Notes: a model not told the origin generated them from the letters alone. 64,000 bases of DNA from PBB1 sp965229345 (GCA_965229345.1 OZ245872.1:3596001-3660000), one strand, 5' to 3'; positions 24,549 to 33,181 are shown, counted from the first letter of the stretch. A program made the numbers and translations.

Positions 24549-25712
24549 ATGCTCCCAACCCCGCCCGACACCTACCAGGACATCCGCGACGCGGTGCGCG
24601 CGCTGTGCGCCGAATTTCCCGACGAGTACCACCGCCAGATCGATCGAGCGCGTGGCTATCCAGCGGCCTTCGTCGATGCGCTGACGAAGGCCGGCTGGCT
24701 GGCCGCGATGATTCCAACGGAGTACGGCGGCTCGGGCCTGGGCCTGTCGGAAGCGAGCGTGGTGATGGAGGAGATCAACCGCAGCGGCGGCAACTCCGGC
24801 GCCTGCCACGGCCAGATGTACAACATGGGCACGCTGCTGCGACACGGCAGCGACGCGCAGAAGCAGCATTACCTGCCGAAGATCGCCAGCGGCGAGTGGC
24901 GCCTGCAGTCGATGGGCGTGACCGAGCCCTCCACCGGTACCGACACCACCAAGATCAAGACCACGGCCGTGCGGCGCGGCGACCGTTACGTGATCAACGG
25001 CCAGAAGGTGTGGATCTCGCGCGTTCAGCACTCCGACTGGATGATCCTGCTGGCGCGCACCACGCCGCTGGCCGAGGTGAAGAAGAAGTCGGAAGGCATG
25101 TCGATCTTCATGGTCGACCTGCGCGCCGCCGAGCGAAGCGGCATGACGGTGCGGCCGATCCCCAACATGGTCAACCACGAGACCAACGAACTGTTCTTCG
25201 AGAACCTGGAGATCCCGGCCGAGAACCTGATCGGCGAAGAAGGCCAGGGCTTCAAGTACATCCTCGATGGGCTCAACGCCGAGCGCACGCTGATCGCGGC
25301 CGAATGCATCGGCGACGGCTACTGGTTCATCGACCGCGTGACCAAGTACGTCGGCGAACGCGTGGTGTTCGGCCGGCCCATCGGCCAGAACCAGGGCGTG
25401 CAGTTTCCGATCGCCGAGAGCTACATCGAGGTCGAGGCCGCCAACCTGATGCGCTGGGAAGCCTGCCGGCTGTTCGACGCCCACCAGCCTTGCGGTGCGC
25501 AAGCGAACATGGCCAAGTACCTGGCGGCCAAGGCCAGCTGGGAAGCCGCCAACGCCTGCATCCAGTTCCATGGCGGCTTCGGCTTTGCCCACGAATACGA
25601 CGTCGAACGCAAGTTCCGCGAGACGCGGCTGTACCAGGTGGCGCCGATCTCGACGAACCTGATCCTGTCGTACATCGCCGAACACGTGCTCGGCTTGCCG
25701 CGCTCTTTCTGA
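24549..25712 (+). CDS. Acyl-CoA dehydrogenase family protein
   Basis: A 387-residue FAD enzyme predicted to oxidise an acyl-CoA at C2-C3. Domain order is normal: helical N-domain (about 1-115), beta domain with the signature LQSMGVTEPSTGTDT (119-133), and the C-terminal helical domain with GRPIGQNQGVQFPIAE (275-290) and FHGGFGFAHEY (340-350). The canonical catalytic Glu of the MCAD type (YEG context) is absent: the aligned segment reads LYQVAPISTN, with Pro at about 366. A Glu is present at about 245 (GLNAERTLIAAE), the alternative base position used by isovaleryl- and long-chain acyl-CoA dehydrogenases. It lies 30 bases behind the hydratase gene. The substrate is unknown. Confidence 0.9.
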   Translation: MLPTPPDTYQDIRDAVRALCAEFPDEYHRQIDRARGYPAAFVDALTKAGWLAAMIPTEYGGSGLGLSEASVVMEEINRSGGNSGACHGQMYNMGTLLRHGSDAQKQHYLPKIASGEWRLQSMGVTEPSTGTDTTKIKTTAVRRGDRYVINGQKVWISRVQHSDWMILLARTTPLAEVKKKSEGMSIFMVDLRAAERSGMTVRPIPNMVNHETNELFFENLEIPAENLIGEEGQGFKYILDGLNAERTLIAAECIGDGYWFIDRVTKYVGERVVFGRPIGQNQGVQFPIAESYIEVEAANLMRWEACRLFDAHQPCGAQANMAKYLAAKASWEAANACIQFHGGFGFAHEYDVERKFRETRLYQVAPISTNLILSYIAEHVLGLPRSF

Positions 25713-25723
25713 GGCACCGTCCG

Positions 25724-26914
25724 ATGCGTCCACTCGAAGGCATCACCGTCGTCACGCTCGAACACGCGATCGCAGCGCCCTTCTGCACCCGGCAGCTGGC
25801 CGACCTGGGCGCCCGCGTCATCAAGGTCGAACGCCCCGGCGTCGGCGATTTCGCGCGCGGCTACGACACGCGGGTGCACGGCCAGTCGTCGCACTTCGTG
25901 TGGACCAACCGCTCCAAGGAAAGCCTGACGCTGGACCTCAAGCACCCGCAGGCGAGCGAGGTGCTGGCGCGCCTGCTGAAGTCGGCCGACGTGCTGGTGC
26001 AGAACCTGGCGCCCGGTGCTGCGGCACGCCTCGGGCTGTCGTACGAGGCGCTGTGCGAACAGCATCCCGGGCTGATCGTCTGCGACATCTCGGGCTACGG
26101 TGACGACCCGGCGCATCCCGGGCCCTACCGGGACAAGAAGGCCTACGATCTGCTGATCCAGAGCGAGGCTGGTTTCCTGTCGATCACCGGCACACCTGAC
26201 GAACCGTCGAAGGCCGGCTGCTCCATCGCCGACATCGCCGCGGGCATGTATGCCTACTCCAACATCCTGGCCGCACTGATCCAGCGCGGCAAGACGGCGC
26301 GCGGCTGCCGCATCGACGTGTCGATGCTCGAGAGCATGACCGAGTGGATGGGCTATCCGCTGTACTACGCCTTCGAGGGGGCCGCGCCGCCACCGCGCGC
26401 GGGCGCGTCGCACGCCACGATCTACCCCTACGGCCCGTTCGCCGCGGGCGACGGGCGCACCGTGATGCTCGGCGTGCAGAACGAGCGTGAGTGGCAGGCG
26501 TTCTGCGCCAAGGTGCTGCGGCAACCGGCTCTGGCCACCGACGAACGCTTCAATTCGAACACGCGTCGTGTCGCCAACAAGCCCGAACTGCAGCAGCTCA
26601 TCACCAAGCTCTTCGCTGGCATGAGCATCGCTGAGGTGATCGCGCGGCTCGAAGACGCACAGATTGCCAACGCACAGCTCAACACGATGCACGACGTGTG
26701 GGCCCATCCGCAGCTGAAGGCGCGCGGACGTTGGGTCGAGGTGTCGACGCCCAACGGCCCGGTGCCCGCGCTGCTGCCGCCAGGCCTGCCCGCAAGCTTC
26801 GACGCCCGCATGGACGCCGTGCCCGCGTTGGGGCAGCACAGCGTGTCGCTGCTGGCAGAACTGGGTTTCACGGCCACCGAGATCGCACGCCTGCAGGCCG
26901 ACGCCGCCATCTGA
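25724..26914 (+). CDS. CoA-transferase, class III (CaiB/BaiF family)
   Basis: A 396-residue class III CoA-transferase that moves CoA between carboxylic acids through an aspartyl-CoA intermediate. The N-terminus MRPLEGITVVTLEHAIAAPF is typical, as are ADLGARVIKVERPGVGDFAR and RSKESLTLDLKH. The likely nucleophile is the Asp of AYDLLIQSEAG at about residue 142. The start ATG is 11 bases after the dehydrogenase stop, so the genes are cotranscribed. It probably activates or transfers CoA to the acid degraded by this cluster, perhaps with succinyl-CoA as donor; this is inference from neighbours. Confidence 0.92.
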   Translation: MRPLEGITVVTLEHAIAAPFCTRQLADLGARVIKVERPGVGDFARGYDTRVHGQSSHFVWTNRSKESLTLDLKHPQASEVLARLLKSADVLVQNLAPGAAARLGLSYEALCEQHPGLIVCDISGYGDDPAHPGPYRDKKAYDLLIQSEAGFLSITGTPDEPSKAGCSIADIAAGMYAYSNILAALIQRGKTARGCRIDVSMLESMTEWMGYPLYYAFEGAAPPPRAGASHATIYPYGPFAAGDGRTVMLGVQNEREWQAFCAKVLRQPALATDERFNSNTRRVANKPELQQLITKLFAGMSIAEVIARLEDAQIANAQLNTMHDVWAHPQLKARGRWVEVSTPNGPVPALLPPGLPASFDARMDAVPALGQHSVSLLAELGFTATEIARLQADAAI

Positions 26915-26931
26915 ATCTGAAAGACACCCCG

Positions 26932-28290
26932 ATGACCGATTCCACCCGCGCGCTGGCGCACTTCGCGGCCACGCTGTGCTTCGAGGCCGTTCCCCACGCC
27001 GTGGTGCGTCGCGCCGAAGACCTGTTTCTCGACTGGTTCGCCTCGGCGCTGGCGGGCAAGGCGGCGCGGCCGGTCGAGACCCTCGCGCGTTTCGCCGTGT
27101 CGATGGGTCCGGCCGATGGGCCGAGCGAGATCCTGATTCACCGCCGCGGCAGCAGCCCGCTGGTGGCGGCGATGGTGAACGCCGCCGCATCGCACGTGGC
27201 CGAGCAGGACGACGTGCACAACGGTTCGGTGTTTCATCCGGCCACCGTGGTCTTCCCGGCAGCGCTCGCGGTCGCACAAGCGATTGGCGCGAGCGGGCGC
27301 GAGCTGCTCGCGGCCAGCATCGCGGGCTACGAGGTGGGCATCCGCGTCGGCGAGTTCCTCGGGCGCTCGCACTACCGGATCTTTCACACCACCGGCACCG
27401 CAGGCACCTTTGCCGCGGCCGCGGCGGTCGGCCACCTGCTGAAGCTCACGCCCGAGCAGATGGGGCACGCGTTCGGCTCGGCCGGCACACAGTCGGCGGG
27501 GCTGTGGGAGTTCCTGCGCGACGCGGCCGACTCGAAGCAGTTGCACACCGCGCACGCGGCTGCGGCCGGGCTCACGGCGGCCTACCTCGCATGCGATGGC
27601 TTCACCGGTGCGCACCACATCCTCGACGGCCCGCAAGGTCTGGCCGCAGGCACTTCCAGCGACGCCGACGCCAGTCGCCTTGCCGATGGTCTGGGAACGC
27701 GCTGGACGCTGGCCGAGACCTCGTTCAAGTTTCATGCGTCGTGTCGGCACACGCACCCTGCGGCAGACGCCTTGCAACGCATCCTGCGCGAGCATCGCCT
27801 GACGGCTGGCGACATTCGGTCGGTGACCGCACGCGTGCACCAGGCGGCGATCGATGTGCTGGGCCCGGTGGTCGATCCGCAGACGGTGCACCAGGCCAAG
27901 TTCTCGATGGGCACGGTGCTCGGCCTGATCGCGGTGCATGGCCGTGCGGGCCTGGCCGAGTTCGACACGCACTGGCGCGACACGCCCGTGCGCACGGTGC
28001 ACGACCACGTCACGATGCAGCTCGACCCCGAGGTCGACGCGGCCTACCCCGCACGCTGGATCGGCAAGGTCAGCGTCGAGACGACGGACGGCCGACGGCT
28101 CGATGCCACGGTGCTCGAACCAAAGGGCGACCCGGGCAACACGCTCACGCGGCCGGAGCTCGAAGACAAGGCGATTGCCCTGGCGACGTATCGAGGTGGC
28201 GCGAGCGAGGCCGAGATGCGGCGCGTGATCGCGCGGGTGTGGTCGCTGGCGGATGCGCCGTCGGTCGGCCACTTCCTCGCTGCGCAATGA
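26932..28290 (+). CDS. MmgE/PrpD family protein
   Basis: A 452-residue protein of the MmgE/PrpD fold, the family of 2-methylcitrate dehydratase and cis-aconitate decarboxylase (IRG1/CadA). Visible landmarks: LFLDWFASALAGK near residue 25-40, HVAEQDDVHNGSVFHPATVV (about 88-107), IAGYEVGIRVGEFLG, and FKFHASCRHTHPAADAL (about 265-280), a conserved active-site region. Start ATG 26932, 17 bases after the CoA-transferase. In this cluster it may dehydrate or isomerise a hydroxylated di- or tricarboxylate; no prpB or prpC gene is nearby, so a methylcitrate-cycle role is unlikely to be its main job. Confidence 0.9.
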   Translation: MTDSTRALAHFAATLCFEAVPHAVVRRAEDLFLDWFASALAGKAARPVETLARFAVSMGPADGPSEILIHRRGSSPLVAAMVNAAASHVAEQDDVHNGSVFHPATVVFPAALAVAQAIGASGRELLAASIAGYEVGIRVGEFLGRSHYRIFHTTGTAGTFAAAAAVGHLLKLTPEQMGHAFGSAGTQSAGLWEFLRDAADSKQLHTAHAAAAGLTAAYLACDGFTGAHHILDGPQGLAAGTSSDADASRLADGLGTRWTLAETSFKFHASCRHTHPAADALQRILREHRLTAGDIRSVTARVHQAAIDVLGPVVDPQTVHQAKFSMGTVLGLIAVHGRAGLAEFDTHWRDTPVRTVHDHVTMQLDPEVDAAYPARWIGKVSVETTDGRRLDATVLEPKGDPGNTLTRPELEDKAIALATYRGGASEAEMRRVIARVWSLADAPSVGHFLAAQ

Positions 28291-28315
28291 TGAGCTGACC
28301 AACAGCCCCTCTCCG

Positions 28316-28732
28316 TCAGTTTTTGCCGCTGAGCCGATCGATGACCTTCAACAGGTCGGTGAGGGCCTGCTTGCATGGGTCTGCCTGCGGGTGGCTGGCT
28401 CGCAGTTCGTCCAGCGCATGATCGATGGCCTTGTCGACCACATGCCAATCAGCGGCAGCACGCGGCTTCAGTCCCGCTTCGGCGTGGTCCCAGCTGATTT
28501 CAAGGTCCTTGATCCGGGCCTTCGCGCCGGGCAGGTCGCCGCGCTCAACCAGGGCGAGCACGTCGGCCGCGACCGCCCTGAACGGCGAGAGGTCGCCCAG
28601 CTTTGACACGGCAGCCGCGTGCGCCGCACCCATGGGCAATGCGACCGCTGGCGCGACGCAGGCCGCACCGACTGCTGCGAGGAACAGCGTGGTGCCGGAC
28701 AGGGCACGGCGGATGGCATCAGTAGCTTGCAT
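28316..28732 (-). CDS. Small secreted protein of unknown function
   Basis: A 138-residue protein with a signal peptide (hydrophobic residues about 11-33, likely cleavage after AAHA near 40). The mature part is predicted all-helical, with AVAADVLALVERGDLPGAKARIKDLEISWDHAE and DWHVVDKAIDHALDELRAS. I recognise no named domain. It is 48 bases downstream of the COG4705 membrane protein on the same strand, suggesting a two-gene unit. It is convergent with the PrpD-like gene (25 bases apart). Confidence 0.75.
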   Translation of the reverse strand: MQATDAIRRALSGTTLFLAAVGAACVAPAVALPMGAAHAAAVSKLGDLSPFRAVAADVLALVERGDLPGAKARIKDLEISWDHAEAGLKPRAAADWHVVDKAIDHALDELRASHPQADPCKQALTDLLKVIDRLSGKN

Positions 28733-28780
28733 GACTCTTCTCCGGTGATGAAGGTTTGGCGAGGCGCAGGTCCCTCGCGA

Positions 28781-29566
28781 TCAAGGCCTGGAAGCCGTCA
28801 ACCCGGCTGTGCGAGCCTGCCGCTGTATCCGATAGACCAACACCGCGATGACCGTCAGGAACACGCCACTGGTGACCATGGCACCGAAGCCCAGGCCTCC
28901 GTAGGCCGTGTCTTGCGAAAGCAGGTCGCCGAGTGCGGCACCCAGCGGGCGGGTCAGCACATAGGCCACCCAGAAAGCGAACACGGCGTTGATCCCGAGG
29001 CGGTAGGCCAGGGCGATCAGCGCGATCAGCCCGCTGAACACGAGCACGCCGATCTGAAAGCCCAGCCCCAGCGCTTCTGTCGCCAGGTCACCCGCCGCGG
29101 TGCCGAGCGCGAAGGTGCACAGAATGGCGCCCCAGTACCAGGCCTCGCGCGGCAGGCTGTCGATGGCGTCGATGGAAAGTGTCCGCTCCTGCCGATACCA
29201 AAGCGCAAACACCACCGCGAGGACCCCCGCGAAGGCAGCCGTGCTGAGGTAGAGGCTGATCTCCAGGCGATCGGTCAAGACATCGGTGATCTGCGTGCCC
29301 ACCACGCTGACCAGCACCACGGTGAGCCAGTAGATCCAGGGCACACAGCGGCGTGTCCGCATCTGCATCCACAGCGCCAGGGCCAGCAGACCTGCCATCG
29401 CCAGGTCGGTCATCAGCACGCCCAGGCCGATGTCGACCGCCAAGGTATCCGCCACCGTCTCGCCGACAGTGGTGGACATGATCTTGATGACCCAGAAAGC
29501 GAGCGTTACCGCAGGCACCTTGTTGCGCCAGGAGGCGGCTGGCGAAGAGGCACGGATTGAGGCCAT
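28781..29566 (-). CDS. COG4705-family membrane protein
   Basis: A 261-residue polytopic protein with about eight membrane segments (for example VADTLAVDIGLGVLMTDLAM, WIYWLTVVLVSVVGTQITDVL and AVFAFWVAYVLTRPLGAAL). The conserved pattern KIMSTTVGETVADTL near residue 28 and a matching second-half repeat (FALGTAAGDLATEALGLG; VLTRPLGAALGDLL) indicate internal duplication, as in the COG4705 uncharacterised membrane-anchored protein family. Function unknown; metal-related roles have been suggested for relatives. Start ATG 29566 is preferred to 29602 on length, without a clear ribosome-binding site for either. Confidence 0.82.
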   Translation of the reverse strand: MASIRASSPAASWRNKVPAVTLAFWVIKIMSTTVGETVADTLAVDIGLGVLMTDLAMAGLLALALWMQMRTRRCVPWIYWLTVVLVSVVGTQITDVLTDRLEISLYLSTAAFAGVLAVVFALWYRQERTLSIDAIDSLPREAWYWGAILCTFALGTAAGDLATEALGLGFQIGVLVFSGLIALIALAYRLGINAVFAFWVAYVLTRPLGAALGDLLSQDTAYGGLGFGAMVTSGVFLTVIAVLVYRIQRQARTAGLTASRP

Positions 29567-29635
29567 GTCGGTGCTGCGTGCCGCAGCCGAAGTGAAGCGC
29601 AACGCCGATTGTTCGAGTCTCGGCTTAGCCCGCGC

Positions 29636-30745
29636 TTAGGTGGAAGGTGGCTTGTAGCGGCCCGTCGACAGCAACTGGTCATACAGCGACAGGTACGCGC
29701 TGACGATCGCAGGCTTGCTGAAATTCGCCTGGAGGTAGTGCCGGCCCGCCTCGCCAAAACCAGCCCGTTGCGACGGGGTGGCCGCCAGCATGTCCTGGAT
29801 GCGCCCGGCCAGGGCAGGTGGCTCCTCGATCGGCGTCAGCAGCCCAGTCGTGCCATCGTCGATCAGCTCGGTGGCGCCAGGGGTGCGTGTGCTGACCACC
29901 GGCAGGCCGTGGTTCCAGGCTTCCAGAATCACATTGCCCAGGGTTTCCTTGCGCGACGGGCAAATGAACACATCGGCCAGGCCATAGTAGGCGTCGGGCG
30001 GGTCCTGCCAACCCAGCCAGCGCACCTGAGTTTCCAGCTTCAGCTGCGCGGTGAGGGACTTCAATTCGGCATCCAGCGGGCCGGTGCCGGCGATCAGCAG
30101 CACCCACGGCCGGCCATTGATCTCGCGGGGCAGCAGCGCCACCGCCTTCAGCAGGTCGTCGAAGCCCTTGATGTCGATCAGCCGGCCCAGCGTGAACAGC
30201 ACCCAGGCGTCATCTGGAAGGGCCCATTCGGCCCGCAAGGCTTCCACCTGCGGCACAGAGGCCACGACGGGTTCGGGCACGAAGTTGCCGATGTGGAACA
30301 CCCGTGCGGCCGGCAGGCCGGACTGCACCAGGTAATCGCACAAGCCCCGGGTGTTGCCGACCCAGGCGTGCGCGTGGCGGTAGTAGCCGTCGATCTTGTA
30401 GTAACCGCCGAGCCGGGCCACGTGCACCGCGGGCGAATGGCGGGGCAACCGGGTCAGGCGGGTCGCGCGCCCCATGTAGGTCTGCACGATGCAGGGCTCG
30501 CGCTGCGCGATCAGTGCGCGCAGCCGCCACGCGGTCCAGGCGTCAAAGCTGTTGGCAAAGGGAAAGTGGACCTGCGGCACGCCGTCGTTCGCCAGCGCCT
30601 GGGCGACCGGGCTGCCCGCGCGGTTGATCGCGGTCACGCCCTGCCCGGCCTCGCGCAGCGCCCGGATCAGCCGCACATAGAACTGATCCGCCCCGCCGAA
30701 TTGCCGCCCTCCCAGCACGTGGATGGAGGCCGGGTGATCAGGCAT
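29636..30745 (-). CDS. Glycosyltransferase, GT4 (group 1) family
   Basis: A 369-residue GT-B fold retaining glycosyltransferase. The N-terminal acceptor domain starts HVLGGRQFGGADQFYVRLI; the C-terminal donor domain has LFTLGRLIDIKGFDDLLKAV (about 190-210) and the sugar-nucleotide EX7E-type motif ICPSRKETLGNVILEAWNHGLPVV (about 275-298). It probably acts at the inner membrane on a lipid-linked or surface polysaccharide acceptor; the sugar is unknown. The ATG overlaps the end of the deacetylase gene by 8 bases, so the pair is translationally coupled. Confidence 0.92.
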   Translation of the reverse strand: MPDHPASIHVLGGRQFGGADQFYVRLIRALREAGQGVTAINRAGSPVAQALANDGVPQVHFPFANSFDAWTAWRLRALIAQREPCIVQTYMGRATRLTRLPRHSPAVHVARLGGYYKIDGYYRHAHAWVGNTRGLCDYLVQSGLPAARVFHIGNFVPEPVVASVPQVEALRAEWALPDDAWVLFTLGRLIDIKGFDDLLKAVALLPREINGRPWVLLIAGTGPLDAELKSLTAQLKLETQVRWLGWQDPPDAYYGLADVFICPSRKETLGNVILEAWNHGLPVVSTRTPGATELIDDGTTGLLTPIEEPPALAGRIQDMLAATPSQRAGFGEAGRHYLQANFSKPAIVSAYLSLYDQLLSTGRYKPPST

Positions 30746-31484
30746 AGCGGTCTTTGCGTCGGTTCTTCACGAGCAGCTTCCACGCGAACCCGATCAGGTC
30801 GTCGCCATAGGCGATCGCCTTGCGCGGAATCTCGAAGCGGTTGGGCGCGGTGTTGGCCGTGCCCCGGCTGCAGGTGAGCGCGGCCTGGTAGCCCGCCTCG
30901 GCCACCGCATCGCGCACGGCCGGGTTGTAGTCGCCATAGGGGTAGGCGAAGAAGTCGACCGCAGCACCCAGCGACTGCTCCAGCGCGGCCTTGCTGTCGG
31001 CGATTTCGCGCCGGGCTTCGCTGGCGCCGAGCTGGCTCAGGCGCGGGTGGCTGACGGTGTGCGAACCGATCTCGACCTGGGCCGAGCGCAGCTCGCGCAA
31101 CCGCTGCGCCGAGAGCAATGGCGAGGTCTGCCCCCCGTTGCTGAGCCAACGCGCGGGCTGCCCCAGCAGGCCGGACACGGCGAACAGCACCGAGGGGTAG
31201 CCGAACTCGGCCATCACCGGCAGCGCATGGTCGGCGAAATTCTCGTAGCCATCGTCGAAGCTGAGCACCACCGAACGGCCCGACAGCGGCCGGCCCTCGA
31301 ACAGCGCGGCCTGTGCCTCGCGCAGGCTGATGACGCGGCAGCCCAGGGTCTTCAACAGCCGCATCTGGGCGCGGAAACGGCGCACATCGCAGAAGCTGGA
31401 GCGGTGTTGCGTGGGCTCATCGAAAGGACCCACCTGGTGGTACATCAGCACCGAAATGGGCGCCGCGGCCTTCGGCGCGCGCAT
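30738..31484 (-). CDS. Polysaccharide deacetylase (NodB/CE4 family)
   Basis: A 248-residue CE4-family enzyme. Motif 1 is SFDDGYENF (catalytic and metal Asp pair, about residues 83-91), motif 2 SHTVSHPRLS (two metal-binding His, about 142-151), motif 3 DFFAYPYGDYNPAVRDAV. The N-terminus ISVLMYHQVG is typical of the YadE/PgaB-like group. The ATG at 31484 has no signal peptide, so the protein may be cytosolic or exported by a non-standard signal. With the GT4 gene it suggests removal of N-acetyl groups from a glycan being assembled. Longer in-frame sequence upstream overlaps the hydroxylase gene and is rejected. Confidence 0.9.
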   Translation of the reverse strand: MRAPKAAAPISVLMYHQVGPFDEPTQHRSSFCDVRRFRAQMRLLKTLGCRVISLREAQAALFEGRPLSGRSVVLSFDDGYENFADHALPVMAEFGYPSVLFAVSGLLGQPARWLSNGGQTSPLLSAQRLRELRSAQVEIGSHTVSHPRLSQLGASEARREIADSKAALEQSLGAAVDFFAYPYGDYNPAVRDAVAEAGYQAALTCSRGTANTAPNRFEIPRKAIAYGDDLIGFAWKLLVKNRRKDRYA

Positions 31485-31537
31485 GGGGTCGCCCCCCGCC
31501 CTGCGCTCCGTGCTCGCGGGACGCGCAGCGACCGCAG

Positions 31538-32674
31538 TCAATCGCTGCGCCCCAGCGGTGGCATCGGCGAGCCGAGCGCGGCGCCGTCGGTGGCACCCGA
31601 GGTGCGCTGACCGGGCCGCCGCTCGAGCAGCCAGCCGACGCCGCACAGCGGGATCAGCAACACGGTCATCCACAGAAAGCGCGAGGTGCTGTCCATCGTC
31701 TCGGCATCCCACAGAAAGAATCCGGAGCCGACCGCGGTGGCCAGGAACAGCACGATGGCAGCCGCGCGCGCGGCGCCCGTGGCAGGCGGGTCGTAGCGCT
31801 CACGCGCCACATCGAACGGCGCCTGCGGAAAGCGCTCTGCGACATCCGCTGGCCGCCAGCCGGGCGGCATGACAAAGACCTTCAGCTTGTCCTGCCAGCG
31901 CCGCGCGTGCCACGCATCGTGCAACAAGGCGCCATACACCTGGACGATGGCGCGCAGCGGATTGAAGCTGCGCAACGGGGTGCGGGTGCCGAACACGCAG
32001 CGCTCGGTTTCTGCCGCGTAGGTGCCGAACAGGCGATCCCACAACACGAACAGGCCACCGTAGTTGCGATCGACATAACAGTCGTTCACCGAGTGGTGCA
32101 CGCGGTGGTTGGAGGGCGTGGTGAACACACGGTCCATCCAGCCCAGCTTGCCCACCTGCTCGGTGTGCGCCCAGATCTGGTAGTACTGGACGAAGAGGAA
32201 GCTGAACCCGAAGATGTCCGGCGGCACACCGACCAGGGCCATCGGCAGGTAGAACGGCCAGCCCAGCACCGCGTTCTGGCTTTCCTGGCGCAGCGCGGTG
32301 CAGATGTTCAATTCCTCGCTCTGGTGGTGCACGGTATGGGCCGCCCAGAAGATGGCGATCTCATGGCCGGCCCGGTGCAGCCAGTACTCGCAGAAATCGA
32401 ACAGCACCACCGCCACCGCGAAGCCGTACCAGGTGTGCCAGAACGGTGAATCGACCTGGTAACCCAGCGTCGTGAACACCAGGGCGTAGATGCCGATCTG
32501 CAGCAGCGGTGTGCACGCGGCCACCAGCTGGCTGATCAAGCCCTGGCTGAGGCTCGCCAGCGTGTCGTTGGTGCGGTAGGTCTTGCGCCCTCGCTTGATG
32601 CTGATGATCATTTCCAGCACGAAGGCCAGCGCCAGAAACGGGATCGTCAGGATGATGGCCTGTTCCATGTCCAT
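31538..32674 (-). CDS. Fatty acid hydroxylase / sterol desaturase superfamily protein
   Basis: A 378-residue membrane di-iron oxygenase-type protein. All His clusters of the superfamily are present: EYWLHRAGHE, AAHTVHHQSEELN and SNHRVHHSVND, between membrane helices at about 5-28, 45-70, 82-105 and 145-170. A C-terminal extension of about 90 residues has two extra membrane segments (about 303-355). The predicted reaction is O2-dependent hydroxylation or desaturation of a lipid. It lies 53 bases upstream of the deacetylase, same strand, so it may modify a lipid anchor of the same glycan, or be independent. Confidence 0.9.
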   Translation of the reverse strand: MDMEQAIILTIPFLALAFVLEMIISIKRGRKTYRTNDTLASLSQGLISQLVAACTPLLQIGIYALVFTTLGYQVDSPFWHTWYGFAVAVVLFDFCEYWLHRAGHEIAIFWAAHTVHHQSEELNICTALRQESQNAVLGWPFYLPMALVGVPPDIFGFSFLFVQYYQIWAHTEQVGKLGWMDRVFTTPSNHRVHHSVNDCYVDRNYGGLFVLWDRLFGTYAAETERCVFGTRTPLRSFNPLRAIVQVYGALLHDAWHARRWQDKLKVFVMPPGWRPADVAERFPQAPFDVARERYDPPATGAARAAAIVLFLATAVGSGFFLWDAETMDSTSRFLWMTVLLIPLCGVGWLLERRPGQRTSGATDGAALGSPMPPLGRSD

Positions 32675-32750
32675 GGGATGAATGCGCTGAGTACCGCGTG
32701 GAAGAGTGAATCGTGAAAAATCAAGTCGGGCAATGCGTCACGGCGTGCCG

Positions 32751-33167
32751 TCAAGGCAGGCGACACGCAAATTTTCGCAGGGCGTCCCCAATCGATCCGG
32801 GCGGCAGGGCGGTCCATTCTCCCAGCGCGTTGTTGGTGTAGACCACCTCGCCCCAACCGGTGTACTCGGTGTGGCGCGTGAATGCGAGATGACGGCTGCG
32901 CGCTTCAACACAGTCGTATTCGATTTGCTGCTTCGACGAGAAAAACTCTCTCCCGTCGGCCGTCTTGCGCGCCTGGGTGTAATTGATCACGCTCCACATC
33001 GTGGCGCGGCCGGTGCTGCGGGTGATGTTGGCCGGGTCGGCCAGCACGGTCACCGCGCCATCGCCGCGCAACCGCACCCAGGCCGCAGACGCCGAGCCGG
33101 CCACGCAGGCCAGCAACACGCCCAGCACCCAGGGGCCGGCACGTCCCGTTTGCAGTTGCAACTTCAC
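32751..33167 (-). CDS. Surface-adhesin protein E-like secreted protein
   Basis: A 138-residue protein: signal peptide (about 1-22, ending GSASA) then a compact domain AWVRLRGDGAVTVLADPANI ... RATMWSVINYTQARKTADGREFFSSKQQIEYDCVEARSRHL, the pattern of the surface-adhesin protein E (DUF4124-unrelated, PF16747-like) family common as small periplasmic proteins in Burkholderiales. Two Cys remain in the mature part. The GTG at 33167 is chosen for its upstream GAGGA and because it begins the signal peptide; the longer open frame runs into the aminotransferase gene. The adhesin name is inherited; true function unknown. Confidence 0.8.
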   Translation of the reverse strand: MKLQLQTGRAGPWVLGVLLACVAGSASAAWVRLRGDGAVTVLADPANITRSTGRATMWSVINYTQARKTADGREFFSSKQQIEYDCVEARSRHLAFTRHTEYTGWGEVVYTNNALGEWTALPPGSIGDALRKFACRLP

Positions 33168-33181
33168 GCGCGGGTTCCTCT

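Noticed and set aside
24425..26914. 829-codon open frame running through the acyl-CoA dehydrogenase and CoA-transferase
   Set aside because: Only the part from ATG 25724 is CoA-transferase; the upstream part is a shadow of the dehydrogenase frame.
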